Below, piece by piece: positions 1 through 7,709 of a stretch of 64,000 bases of DNA. The notes beneath the pieces were generated by a model, which was not told where the DNA came from, ran no database searches, and was given only the letters and a program-made list of their open reading frames with translations. Made by a program: the position numbers and the translations under genes. The DNA is taken from contig JBFMFR010000038.1 of NCBI GenBank assembly GCA_040752025.1, positions 1 to 64,000 on the forward strand, in the 5' to 3' direction. Origin of the DNA: JBFMFR01 sp040752025 (GTDB lineage: Bacteria > Chloroflexota > Anaerolineae > Anaerolineales > UBA4823). The first letter of the stretch is position 1; every line of letters starts with the position of its first letter.

Positions 1-50
1 GACCCTTCAACATCCAGGTGAATTGTTAAAGAACTGGATAGCCTGTTTTA

Positions 51-86
51 CAAAGCGTAACCAACCAAATGGATGGTTACGCTTTG
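51..86 (-). terminator. Long hairpin downstream of the ATPase gene
   Basis: An inverted repeat of 16 bp per arm (51-66 against 71-86) with one A-A mismatch and an AAAT loop lies 22 bp beyond the stop codon of the minus-strand ATPase gene. There is no run of T after either arm, so it is a weak candidate for an intrinsic terminator and could instead be a mobile palindromic repeat. A second copy of one arm segment (GTAACCATC, 100-108) overlaps the stop codon and could pair alternatively with 72-80. Confidence 0.4.
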
Positions 87-107
87 TCGTAGTCCATCCG
101 TAACCAT

Positions 108-998
108 CTACAGTTGGTCCAACCCTCCACATAGGGTATCAATGGGGAGAGGAACTGAAGTGACAGCTAAATACTCAAATGCTTTTATTACCTGGCGATC
201 TACTGATAAATAAAATTTATCTAATTGTCTTTGAATCAGTTGATCAAGTTGAGTCGGCAGATTATCAGGCTTCCACTGGCCCTCACTATTAGACATGATA
301 TCGTTTTTGATAATACTGAGATATTCGGGGATCCCTTGAGAATTCAGATGGATAGATTCGACCACCTCGCTTGGGAGATTTAAATTTGAAAAGAAATATT
401 GGGTATCACTTAGATTGAAATCTAAGCTTACATCCAACCGCTTTATATCTAAGATATGTTTTGGTAAAGATACTATGGAATTGGTGGCGCAACTACACAA
501 TAGAAATGGACTTCTGGGAAATGTTGGTGGTGGGAAAATATCAATTATTCTTTCGCCTTCTAACCCCTCTAACGCCCATTCAAGGCCATCTATAATAAAA
601 TAGTAAATAGTTTTGTTAGTTCGTGCTATCTCGGCAAGTTTCGCACATTGAGACGAGAAAACGGTTTTCAACATTTCTAGAGAAATATCATCAGCAAATG
701 CTTTTCCTCCTAAGATAATTCTTAGCTGCGAACACAGAGTATGTAGGAAGTTGTGTTGTTGTTGCGTCCAAGGATTTGAGTTAATGAAATAACTAATAGC
801 ACTATCTTTATGTGATCGAACGAACTGGGCTAATAAATTGGTTTTACCGGTATATGCATTAGCTGCTATCATTAATTGGCGAGATGAGCCAAGGTCGCGA
901 ATAATTTTACGAATTATTGCATCGCGAGGAACCTCAACATCCGGTTGTTGAGGAAAACCCGAAACGAATTCCGCTAGATCGATAGAGTTTTCAGACAT
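108..998 (-). CDS. P-loop (AAA/NACHT-like) ATPase, short
   Basis: A 296-residue protein with a degenerate Walker A motif (ANAYTGKT, residues 46-53, first Gly replaced by Ala) and a Walker B-like strand YYFIIDGLE (132-140, Asp137). This is the layout of the NTPase core of STAND/AAA proteins. No effector or sensor domain follows: the protein stops in what looks like the start of a winged-helix segment, so it may be a minimal or truncated member. The start has a good AAAGGAG ribosome site 7 nt upstream. The gene is clearly more AT-rich than its neighbours, which suggests separate acquisition. It lies 64 bp downstream of hsdS on the same strand, so it may be an accessory gene of the restriction locus; that is inference. 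No specific family was recognised. Confidence 0.7.
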   Translation of the reverse strand: MSENSIDLAEFVSGFPQQPDVEVPRDAIIRKIIRDLGSSRQLMIAANAYTGKTNLLAQFVRSHKDSAISYFINSNPWTQQQHNFLHTLCSQLRIILGGKAFADDISLEMLKTVFSSQCAKLAEIARTNKTIYYFIIDGLEWALEGLEGERIIDIFPPPTFPRSPFLLCSCATNSIVSLPKHILDIKRLDVSLDFNLSDTQYFFSNLNLPSEVVESIHLNSQGIPEYLSIIKNDIMSNSEGQWKPDNLPTQLDQLIQRQLDKFYLSVDRQVIKAFEYLAVTSVPLPIDTLCGGLDQL

Positions 999-1062
999 AT
1001 GTCGCTCCTTTTGTTAATTTGAAAGATCAGAATTGGGGAAACCTTGATTATTTCGTTTGATT

Positions 1063-2475
1063 TTACAGCGAAGACTCCTCTATTTTCAAATTAACTTTGT
1101 ACCTCCCCTCGAACGCCGCCTTCAACACCGCCTGCCGCAGCCGCCCGGCGCGCTGCAAACTGCCCGCCGCCGCCGCCTCCACCTCCTGCGCCAGCGACAG
1201 CCGCCGTTCGACCTCGGCAACGATGCGATGTTGTTCGGCTAAGGGCGGGAGTGGAAAAATGTAGGAATCCAGGGACTGTCCAGTGAAATGTTTAATAGTT
1301 GATCCTGTGAAATATTTTGTTAGGCGACCAGTATTTGCATCTTTTGCTAAACAAAAGGCAAGGTAGATTGGCAAAACACATTTGGCAGGTCTGACGCGAT
1401 GCAAAGCCTTTTGTATCACCATTGTGTCATCTCTGTTCCAAACAGCCGCCCTTCCCGGTTCACCACCTTCGCAAACAATTAGGTCGTTTTTTTGAACAGA
1501 CACATTTGCTAATTCTTCTTTCGTTACGCGCATATATTGAATATCAGAGAAGTCAAATTCGAACCACCGAACATTGATGTTGCGAAGATACGGTTGCAGT
1601 TCGCCTCGGTTCTTTTCTTTATCGAGCATTTTCCCGAGTCTGTGTTCCGCGATTTGTTCGATTTGCGCCCAACACCACCCCTCCGGCACCTCCCCCAACC
1701 CCTCCCCCTCCAGCGCCTCCTTCCCCAACCTCCGCAGCATCACCGCCGCCGCTTCGTCCCCTGGGTCCTGGGCCGCCAGCCGCCCCTCGCAGGCCGCCTT
1801 GAGCACACTGGCCTTGTAGCGCTTCAACCCGGCCTGCACGCGCCGCAGCGCCGCTGCGCCGGCCTCGAGCTGGCTGAAGAGTTCCTCGATGCGGGCGACG
1901 ATGCGCTGTTGTTCGGGGAGAGGAGGAAGAGGGAACAGTAGAGAGCGAATGATACCTTGACTGATATTTGGTTGAGCCCCACCCATACTTTGGTTGATAA
2001 GGTTCTGACGTTGAGACTGTAACCAGTAAAACATAAACATTGGGGTGAAAGCATTATTTCGAGGAAATAGGGCACAAACAGCCTGGTTTGTGGCAGCATC
2101 TATACCTAATACTCCAGTTCTACCAACAGTTGCGCCATATAAAGCAACTACAACGGTATCTCTTGGAAAGATTTTTGCGCTGGAATTTTTTAGGCCCGCT
2201 TCCGTTATTGTTTCTTCAGCCACTCGGATTATGCCGTCCCTTAATTCGCCAGATTTTATCCATGCAATGTTGCCCCCATAGTAATCAATATGTTTACGGG
2301 AGGGAGTTCCTCCGCTTGTTGTATTGGCGACATCTTCGATTTTGACCCATTTCCATCCCACGGGCAATGGAGTGCTACCCACTTCCTTGCCTACGAATGG
2401 TTCTGGCAAACCATCCTGGTCAGACTCTGGCAGATCGAATTGCAGTTGCCCGACAGCCTTCTTTTGCCTTGCCAT
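1063..2475 (-). CDS. hsdS: Type I restriction-modification specificity subunit (HsdS)
   Basis: A 470-residue S subunit that would direct the restriction-modification complex to a bipartite DNA target. It has the standard two-half layout: target recognition domain 1 (about 35-195), a central conserved helical spacer beginning LPPLPEQQRIVARIEELF, target recognition domain 2 (about 260-415), and a C-terminal repeat of the spacer beginning LPPLAEQHRIVAEVERRL. Both spacers end in a matching motif (KAACEGRL / KAAFEGRY), the pseudo-symmetry typical of HsdS. The start lies 2 nt after the hsdR stop, so the two genes are almost certainly cotranscribed. Base composition is mosaic: the spacers are GC-rich and both recognition domains are visibly AT-rich, as expected if recognition domains have been exchanged. 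Confidence 0.95.
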   Translation of the reverse strand: MARQKKAVGQLQFDLPESDQDGLPEPFVGKEVGSTPLPVGWKWVKIEDVANTTSGGTPSRKHIDYYGGNIAWIKSGELRDGIIRVAEETITEAGLKNSSAKIFPRDTVVVALYGATVGRTGVLGIDAATNQAVCALFPRNNAFTPMFMFYWLQSQRQNLINQSMGGAQPNISQGIIRSLLFPLPPLPEQQRIVARIEELFSQLEAGAAALRRVQAGLKRYKASVLKAACEGRLAAQDPGDEAAAVMLRRLGKEALEGEGLGEVPEGWCWAQIEQIAEHRLGKMLDKEKNRGELQPYLRNINVRWFEFDFSDIQYMRVTKEELANVSVQKNDLIVCEGGEPGRAAVWNRDDTMVIQKALHRVRPAKCVLPIYLAFCLAKDANTGRLTKYFTGSTIKHFTGQSLDSYIFPLPPLAEQHRIVAEVERRLSLAQEVEAAAAGSLQRAGRLRQAVLKAAFEGRYKVNLKIEESSL

Positions 2476-2477
2476 GC

Positions 2478-5400
2478 CTAATCCCCCTCACCCGGCTCGC
2501 CCAGCGCCACGTTCAACTCTTGCAGCAGCCCCGCCAGCGCCGGCCCGAACAGCCGCGCCGCGGCCAACTGCCCGCCCTGGTTGAAGAACTCTCCGCTTTG
2601 CAGGTCGCCCGGCCCGATCGCCAGGTTGACCCCAATGTGTTCGGCAATCTTATCCAGCCACCAGCGCTGCTGCGGCGTAAACTGCCGCCCGGCGGACTCC
2701 TGCGCGGCGATCCACGCCTGGTAGCGCAGCGCCACCCGTTCTGGGTAGGGCAGCAGTTCATCGTCCAACTGCACCGCGTGCCGCACCAGCGCCACGATGT
2801 CGGTCAGCACCCGCCGCTGGTTAGCGCCCCGCACCCGGTCGCGTTCCAACGTGGCGTAAGCCCGCCACAACGCCTCCGTCGTCCAACTGCGCGGCGGCTG
2901 CTGCAAAATTTCGGCCAATTCCCGCAGCGCATCGAACGTCATCGCCCGCCGGGAACGCCCCGCGGCAACATTATCGCCATCCCCACCATGATTGTGATCC
3001 GCATCACCGTAGGGGCGGGTCTCACCCATATCTGGCACGGATACATCCCCATACATAACCGTTTCTTGCGCACGACCCTGCCCCTCAACCGACCCGCCCT
3101 TTTCCCCACCACGGTCGCCTTCCCCACCATGATTGTGATCCGCCTCACCGTAGGGGCGGGTCTCACCCACATCTGGCACAGATCCCTCCCCATACGTGAC
3201 CGCTTCTGGCGCGTGACCACTGGGCTGAACCGACCCGCCCTTTTCCCCATCACGATCGCCTTCCCCACCATCATTGTGATCCGCCTCACCGTAGGGGCGG
3301 GTCTCACCCATATCTGGCACAGATCCCTCCCCATACGTGACCGCTTCTGGCGCGTGACCACTGGGCTGAACCGACCCGCCCTTTTCCCCACCACGATCGC
3401 CTTCCCCACCATGATCATGATCCGCATCACCGTAGGGGCGGGTCTCACCCATGTCTGGCACGGATCCCTCCCCATACATAACCGTTTCTTGCGCACGACC
3501 CTGCCCCTCAACCGACCCGCCCTGTTCCCCCCCACGAACGTAATTGCCCTTACCCGTACGCAAAACATGCTCGCCGCGCGGAATATTGTAAATAATCTGC
3601 AGCGCCGTGATCTCATCCCTATTTTCCGCAATGAACGCCTCGAACGACGCCACCGTCGCCCGCGCCCGTTCGGTGGCTGCCTCGTCGAAGGCCGCCAGGG
3701 TGGTCTCGTCGGCGCTCTCGTCCATCACCTGCTCGCCGCGGCGCTGGATATCGACCAGCAAATTGCGCAGCGGCGGGTTGGCCGCCAGCGGGCGCACGGC
3801 CTCATCCAGCAAATGCCCGGCGGCCTGGGCGATCTGCTCCGCGCCCGGCTCCGCCCCATACAGGCGCACGGCCTCGGCCTCCTGCCGGTCCGGGTCGATG
3901 GCCGCCAGCAGCCCGTCGATCACCCCGGGCAGCCCGCCTGCCCCGGCCAATTCGTCCACCTGGCGGTCATCGGCCTGGCTGAAATCCTTGCGCAGGCGGA
4001 TCAAACGCCCGGCCAGCGACGCGACCACATCTTCGTCGACCGCCCCCACGGCCACCATCTCCAGCAGTTTGGCGAAGGGCGTCGAGCGCTTGCGCTCCAG
4101 CGTCTGCGTGTCCACCTTCTCCTGCTCCAGGATGCCCACCACGTCGACGATCACGAAATGATCCTTGCGCACGCCCTCGCCGGGGTTGACCGCCTGCAAA
4201 TCCGTCTCGCCGATCACCCGCGTGCCGCGCCCCAGCATCTGCTCGAACAGGATGCGGCTCTTCACCGCCCGCATGAAGACCAGGATTTCGACCGGCTTGA
4301 TGTCCGTGCCGGTGGCGACCATGTCCACCGTCACGGCGATGCGCGGGTGGTAGGCGGTGCGGAAATCGCTGATCAACTGCTCGGGGGCCACGCCGGTGGT
4401 GCGGTAGGTGATCTTCTTGCAGAACTCGTCGCCGCGCCCGAAAACCTCGCGCGCGATCGTGACGATGTCTTCGGCGTGGCTGTCGTCCTTGGCGAAGACC
4501 AGCGTCTTGGGCACCTCGCTGCGTCCTGGGAAGATCTCCAGCGGCAGGCGTTCTTTGAAGGTTTGCAGCACCGTGCGGATCTGGTTGGGGGCCACCACCG
4601 AGCGGTCGAGCGCTTCGGCGTCGTAGGCGAAATCCTGGTCGAGCAGCTCCAGGCGCTGGGCGCGCCTCAGCTTGTCGCGCCGCCCCACCCACTCCCCGGC
4701 TTCCACCGTGTTGCCCTGCTCGCCGATGCGCGTGCGGATGCGATAGGCCTCGCCGTCCACGTTGACCCCATCCGCCACGGCGCGCTGGCGCGAGTATTCC
4801 ATCACCAGGTTCTGGTTGAAGAAGCCCAGGGTCTGCTTGGAGGGCGTGGCGGTCAGCCCGATCAGGTAGGCGTCGAAATACTCCAGCACGCCGCGCCACA
4901 GGTTGTAGATCGAGCGGTGGCACTCGTCGGTGATGATGAAATCGAAGAACTCGACTGGCAGGCGCGGGTTGTAATGCACCTGCCTGGGCGGCTGGCCTTC
5001 CAGCGCCCCGCCCAGCTCGAACAGCGAGCCTTCCTCGTCGCCAATGAACTCGGCCTCCCCGCTCAGGATCGAATACAGGCGCTGGATGGTGGTGATCACC
5101 ACCTTGTTGACCGGGTCGATGGCGTTGCTTTGCAGGTGCTGGGCGTTGTACAGCTCGGTGAACTTGCGCCCATCGTCCGGCGTGGTGTAAGCCTGGAACT
5201 CCTTGTAAGCCTGGCGCGCCAGGTTGGAGCGGTCCACCAGGAACAGCACCCGCCGCGCCTTGGTGAACTTGATCAAGCGGTAGATGGCGCTCACCGCCGT
5301 GAAGGTCTTGCCCGAGCCGGTCGCCATCTGGATCAGCGCCCGCGGGCGGTCTTCCGCCAGCGAATCTTCCAGGTTGTGGATGGCCTGCGCCTGGGCTGGC

Positions 5401-5870
5401 CACAGGCCGGCGGCGTCCAGGGGCGGCAGGTGCTGCACGCGCCGCCGGAAGGTCTCCGCCTCGTCCGCCCATTCGGCCAGGGTTTCCGGGCGGTGGAAGC
5501 AGAAGACCCGCCGCGAGCGCGGCTGTGGGTCGCGGTTATCCCGGAAGAGCGTCTCCACCCCGGTCGAAACGTATTGGAAGGGCAGCGGCAGGGCCACGTG
5601 CGGGATGTTGGCGGGCAGCCCGGTGACGTACTGGGCAGCCTGTTCCGCCACGCCGGATAATGTCGCGCCCTGCACCTTGGCCTCGATCACCCCCACCGCC
5701 TTGCGTCCGGCGAAGAGCAGGTAATCGGCGTAGCCGCCCGCCAGCGGGAACTCGCGCACCGCTACTCCCATCCCGACGTGCAGATTGATCTGGTCGCGGT
5801 CCTGGATGAACCAGCCAGCGGCGGCCAGTTGGGCGTCGATCTCTTGGCGGGCGAGCGCTTCAGGCGGCAT
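2478..5870 (-). CDS. hsdR: Type I restriction endonuclease subunit HsdR with in-frame repeat insertion
   Basis: A 1130-residue ATP-dependent translocase/nuclease of the EcoEI type. Residues 1-130 form the nuclease domain with a PD-(D/E)xK pattern (Asp49, Glu63, Lys65 in VIEAK). The SF2 helicase motor follows: Walker A ATGSGKT (183-189), DECH box (315-318), motif III LTATPS, and motif VI LGRGTR (546-551). The C-terminal EcoEI-type domain is split: residues 784-971 are four 47-residue repeats rich in Gly, Asp, Glu and His, after which normal family sequence resumes at about residue 980. The protein is about 190 residues longer than a protein without the insertion would be. The repeats keep frame exactly, so the gene may still be functional. 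It heads the hsdR-hsdS-ATPase cluster. No hsdM follows or precedes it in the window. Confidence 0.95.
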   Translation of the reverse strand: MPPEALARQEIDAQLAAAGWFIQDRDQINLHVGMGVAVREFPLAGGYADYLLFAGRKAVGVIEAKVQGATLSGVAEQAAQYVTGLPANIPHVALPLPFQYVSTGVETLFRDNRDPQPRSRRVFCFHRPETLAEWADEAETFRRRVQHLPPLDAAGLWPAQAQAIHNLEDSLAEDRPRALIQMATGSGKTFTAVSAIYRLIKFTKARRVLFLVDRSNLARQAYKEFQAYTTPDDGRKFTELYNAQHLQSNAIDPVNKVVITTIQRLYSILSGEAEFIGDEEGSLFELGGALEGQPPRQVHYNPRLPVEFFDFIITDECHRSIYNLWRGVLEYFDAYLIGLTATPSKQTLGFFNQNLVMEYSRQRAVADGVNVDGEAYRIRTRIGEQGNTVEAGEWVGRRDKLRRAQRLELLDQDFAYDAEALDRSVVAPNQIRTVLQTFKERLPLEIFPGRSEVPKTLVFAKDDSHAEDIVTIAREVFGRGDEFCKKITYRTTGVAPEQLISDFRTAYHPRIAVTVDMVATGTDIKPVEILVFMRAVKSRILFEQMLGRGTRVIGETDLQAVNPGEGVRKDHFVIVDVVGILEQEKVDTQTLERKRSTPFAKLLEMVAVGAVDEDVVASLAGRLIRLRKDFSQADDRQVDELAGAGGLPGVIDGLLAAIDPDRQEAEAVRLYGAEPGAEQIAQAAGHLLDEAVRPLAANPPLRNLLVDIQRRGEQVMDESADETTLAAFDEAATERARATVASFEAFIAENRDEITALQIIYNIPRGEHVLRTGKGNYVRGGEQGGSVEGQGRAQETVMYGEGSVPDMGETRPYGDADHDHGGEGDRGGEKGGSVQPSGHAPEAVTYGEGSVPDMGETRPYGEADHNDGGEGDRDGEKGGSVQPSGHAPEAVTYGEGSVPDVGETRPYGEADHNHGGEGDRGGEKGGSVEGQGRAQETVMYGDVSVPDMGETRPYGDADHNHGGDGDNVAAGRSRRAMTFDALRELAEILQQPPRSWTTEALWRAYATLERDRVRGANQRRVLTDIVALVRHAVQLDDELLPYPERVALRYQAWIAAQESAGRQFTPQQRWWLDKIAEHIGVNLAIGPGDLQSGEFFNQGGQLAAARLFGPALAGLLQELNVALGEPGEGD
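2958..3521 (-). repeat. Four 141-bp in-frame direct repeats inside hsdR
   Basis: GTAGGGGCGGGTCTC recurs on the plus strand at 3009, 3150, 3291 and 3432, an exact 141-bp (47-codon) period. Translated on the minus strand the units run from GGSV(E/Q) through SVPD(M/V)GETRPYG to a Gly/Asp/Glu/His-rich end. The outer two units share EGQGRAQETVMYG and the inner two share QPSGHAPEAVTYG, giving an A-B-B-A order. Each unit contains the inverted core GGGCGGGTC / GACCCGCCC also found in the array at 6007-6725. The insertion falls in the C-terminal domain of HsdR. Confidence 0.95.
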
Positions 5871-5882
5871 GGGTGATCACCC
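5871..5882. promoter_or_regulatory. Perfect palindrome abutting the hsdR start codon
   Basis: GGGTGATCACCC is a perfect 12-bp palindrome whose last base touches the ATG of hsdR. On the minus strand it overlaps the place where a ribosome binding site would be (TTGGGGTGATC). It could be an operator for a dimeric repressor or could limit ribosome access; neither is proven. Confidence 0.4.
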
Positions 5883-5912
5883 CAATCGGGTAGATACAGG
5901 AGACTCAATGGT

Positions 5913-5933
5913 GGAAGCCATGCGTTGGCTTCC
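5913..5933 (-). other. Hairpin in the predicted hsdR leader
   Basis: GGAAGCCA-ACGCA-TGGCTTCC (read on the minus strand) is a perfect 8-bp stem with a 5-nt loop. It lies between the predicted promoter (5942-5970) and the hsdR start, so it would be in the 5' untranslated leader. Confidence 0.4.
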
Positions 5934-5941
5934 TTTCGTTT

Positions 5942-5970
5942 ATCATACTCGAATTTAGCGCTCCGCGCAA
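5942..5970 (-). promoter_or_regulatory. Candidate sigma70-type promoter for hsdR
   Basis: On the minus strand TTGCGC (5970-5965) and TATGAT (5947-5942) are separated by 17 nt. The predicted start of transcription is about 65 nt upstream of the hsdR ATG and leaves room for the leader hairpin and the palindrome. It lies between the gene and the tandem array. Confidence 0.45.
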
Positions 5971-6006
5971 TTCCTTTTACCCTATCATCGCTCCGGCAAA
6001 CCTATA

Positions 6007-6725
6007 CCCCCCACACAGGTAGGGGCGGGTCTGTTCAGGCCCATGACCGTGCACCGCGCACCACCACGCCAGGCGATGAACCTGCGCCGGATACCACCCA
6101 GACCCGCCCTCACGGCGATATCCCCCACACAGATAGGGGCGGGTCTGTTCAGGCGTATGACCGTGCACCACATAACACCCTGCCAGGCAACGAACCTGTG
6201 CCGGATACCACCCAGACCCGCCCTCACGGCGATATCCCCCACACAGGTAGGGGCGGGTCTGTTCAGGCCCATGACCGTGCACCGCGCATCGCCACGCCAG
6301 GCAACCTACCTGTGCCGGATACCACCCAGACCCGCCCTCACGGCGATATCCCCTCCACACAGGTAGGGGCGGGTCTGTTCAGGCCCATGACCGTGCACCG
6401 CGCACCACCACGCCAGGCGACGAACCTGTGCCGGATACCACCCAGACCCGCCCTCACGGCGATATCCCCTCCACACAGGTAGGGGCGGGTCTGTTCAGGC
6501 CCATGACCGTGCACCGCGCACCACCACGCCAGGCAACGAACCTGTGCCGGATACCACCCAGACCCGCCCTCACGGCGATATCCCCTCCACACAGGTAGGG
6601 GCGGGTCTGTTCAGGCGTATGACCGTGCACCACATAACACCTTGCCAGGCAACGAACCTGTGCCGGATACCACCCAGACCCGCCCTCACGGCGATCATAT
6701 CCCCCACACAGATAGGGGCGAGTGT
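6007..6725 (+). repeat. Tandem array of 114-117-bp units with internal palindromes
   Basis: The motif ACACAGGTAGGGGCGGGTCT (GATA variant in two copies) starts at 6013, 6127, 6241, 6357, 6473, 6589 and, degenerate, at 6706, giving six full units and a final partial one. Each unit has inverted arms GGGCGGGTCTG and CAGACCCGCCC about 70 nt apart. Two unit types exist: one with CGCGCACCACCACGCC-like middles and one (units 2 and 6) with CACATAACACC middles. The first two intervals are 114 bp, then 116, 116, 116 and 117, so no reading frame survives the array and it is judged non-coding. The plus-strand sequence is related to the minus-strand coding repeats in hsdR. Together with 6726-6809, where nothing was recognised, it accounts for most of the 1.1 kb gap. 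Confidence 0.95.
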
Positions 6726-6809
6726 GTCAATCTTGGTGACACCGGCCCTCATAACGCCATCGCGCCTGGCCTGCGGTGATGTTCGCGCAACCAAACCACC
6801 CCTAATGCA

Positions 6810-6840
6810 GAAATCGAATTTTTGACAAAAATTCGATTTC
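6810..6840. terminator. Hairpin of the GAAAYCGRATTTTTG family, copy 1
   Basis: GAAATCGAATTTTTG (6810-6824) and CAAAAATTCGATTTC (6826-6840) are perfectly complementary, followed by TTTTC on the plus strand. A second copy at 7710-7740 has the same length, loop region and flanks (GCAGAAA ... TTTCTT) but different stem bases that remain paired. It could act as a bidirectional terminator. Confidence 0.6.
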
Positions 6841-6844
6841 TTTT

Positions 6845-6942
6845 CATGCGCACTTCACCCCCACCCAACACCGCCGCCCCCAAAAAATTCGTTTATTCGT
6901 TTTATATTCGTTGATCCCATTCGTTGATCTTTTGGCGTACCC
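6845..6942. repeat. ATTCGTT-rich repeat block, copy 1
   Basis: A block of about 98 bp containing ACACCGCCGCCCCCAAAAAA followed by several ATTCGT words is repeated almost identically at 8578-8674. The last shared words are TTGATCCCATTCGTTGATCT. A shorter relative (CTATTCGTT ... TTTATTCGTT) lies at about 13095-13125 upstream of the RNase D gene. Confidence 0.85.
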
Positions 6943-6975
6943 ACCCCGCCTCTTCACCCCCCGCGGCCAAATCAT

Positions 6976-6983
6976 GCTAGAAT
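6976..6983 (+). promoter_or_regulatory. Extended -10 next to the DUF1841 start codon
   Basis: GCTAGAAT, preceded by T, forms an extended -10 (TGCTAGAAT, 6975-6983) only 9 nt before the ATG at 6993, and no ribosome binding site is visible. This arrangement fits a leaderless transcript. Confidence 0.35.
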
Positions 6984-6992
6984 CACCACCAC

Positions 6993-7427
6993 ATGAACGA
7001 ACTGAAAGCCCTCACCAGACAACACATGCGCACCCTCTGGCAGACAGCCCAGGCCGGGGCCGCCCTGCAAGGCGAAGACGCCCTGCTCGTCAAAATCATG
7101 CAGCAGCACCACGAATATGCCCACCTCTGGGCCCGCCTGGACGAGCTGCCCGAAGCCCACATCGAACAAGACGGCGTCAACCCCATCCTGCACGTCCACT
7201 TCCACCACATCGTCGAAAACCAGATCGCCCAGAAAAACCCGCCCGCCGTTGCCCAGGTCATCAAAACCCTGCTGGGCAAAGGCCTCTCGCGCCACGAAGC
7301 CATCCACATCGTCGCCGGGGTAGCCGCCGAAGAAACCTTCGCCATCGTACAGCAATCGCGCCCCTTCGACGAAGCCGCCTACGTGCGCAAACTGCGCCGC
7401 CTGGCCCTGAAAACCGAGCGGAAATAG
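6993..7427 (+). CDS. DUF1841 family protein
   Basis: A 144-residue soluble protein, probably helical. Features matching DUF1841 as remembered are an HVHFHHIVENQIAQKNPP segment (about 68-85), where His and Gln/Asn residues precede a conserved NPP, and a downstream HEAIHIVAGVAAEE helix (about 100-113). Lys/Arg-rich sequence ends the protein. The biochemical role of the family is unknown. The start codon is the first ATG after a -10-like hexamer, with no ribosome site. The gene stands alone between repeat-rich intergenic stretches and is convergent with the HEPN gene downstream. Confidence 0.75.
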   Translation: MNELKALTRQHMRTLWQTAQAGAALQGEDALLVKIMQQHHEYAHLWARLDELPEAHIEQDGVNPILHVHFHHIVENQIAQKNPPAVAQVIKTLLGKGLSRHEAIHIVAGVAAEETFAIVQQSRPFDEAAYVRKLRRLALKTERK

Positions 7428-7479
7428 AGCCCCCTTCCGGGTAACCGCCTCGCTCCCCCAAAAGCCCTCCCCCCTCCCC

Positions 7480-7545
7480 AGCCGGTGCAGACCGGCTTTG
7501 TGCTAGCAAGTTCCACTTGCCCTGAGTTGCAGCGATTTCAATCGC
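7480..7545. repeat. Chain of three short perfect palindromes
   Basis: AGCCGGT-GCAG-ACCGGCT (7480-7497), GCAAGT-TCC-ACTTGC (7506-7520) and GCGATT-TC-AATCGC (7532-7545) follow one another with 8-11-bp spacers. The first, followed by TTTG, could terminate the DUF1841 transcript. The same style of palindrome, with other stems, recurs at 8680-8693 and 8734-8750. The 7428-7748 gap consists of these elements, the next palindrome (7554-7580), an unremarkable stretch (7581-7709) and the hairpin at 7710. Confidence 0.75.
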
Positions 7546-7553
7546 CGATACCC

Positions 7554-7580
7554 GTAGGGGCGCACGGCGTGCGCCCCTAC
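7554..7580. repeat. 27-bp GTAGGGGCG palindrome
   Basis: GTAGGGGCGCAC-GGC-GTGCGCCCCTAC is a perfect palindrome with 12-bp arms. Degenerate relatives lie at 11651-11674 and 13761-13783, and the GTAGGGGCG core also begins the repeat units in hsdR and in the array at 6007-6725. Confidence 0.85.
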
Positions 7581-7709
7581 ACCATCGTGTGGAGCGACTG
7601 GTTCGAGGTCAACAAAGAAACATTCGAGCCAGTTCTAGCAGAAGGCTTTCAAGAGTTCCATCTACCAGGCGCTTTTTCGTTCGGAATATTTTAGGAGCAA
7701 TACGGCGCA

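Noticed and set aside
2367..5660. A 1097-codon open frame on the plus strand
   Set aside because: It lies antisense to hsdR, which has complete nuclease and helicase motifs; the frame is open only because of high GC and shows no domain.
5925..6725. Open frames through the tandem array (for example 185 codons with GGSVQAHDRAP repeats)
   Set aside because: Unit lengths of 116 and 117 bp break the frame, the repeats open several frames on both strands, and no start signal exists; treated as non-coding despite similarity to the hsdR repeats.
6007..6725. CRISPR array
   Set aside because: Whole units of about 115 bp are conserved; there are no short repeats with unique spacers and no cas genes.
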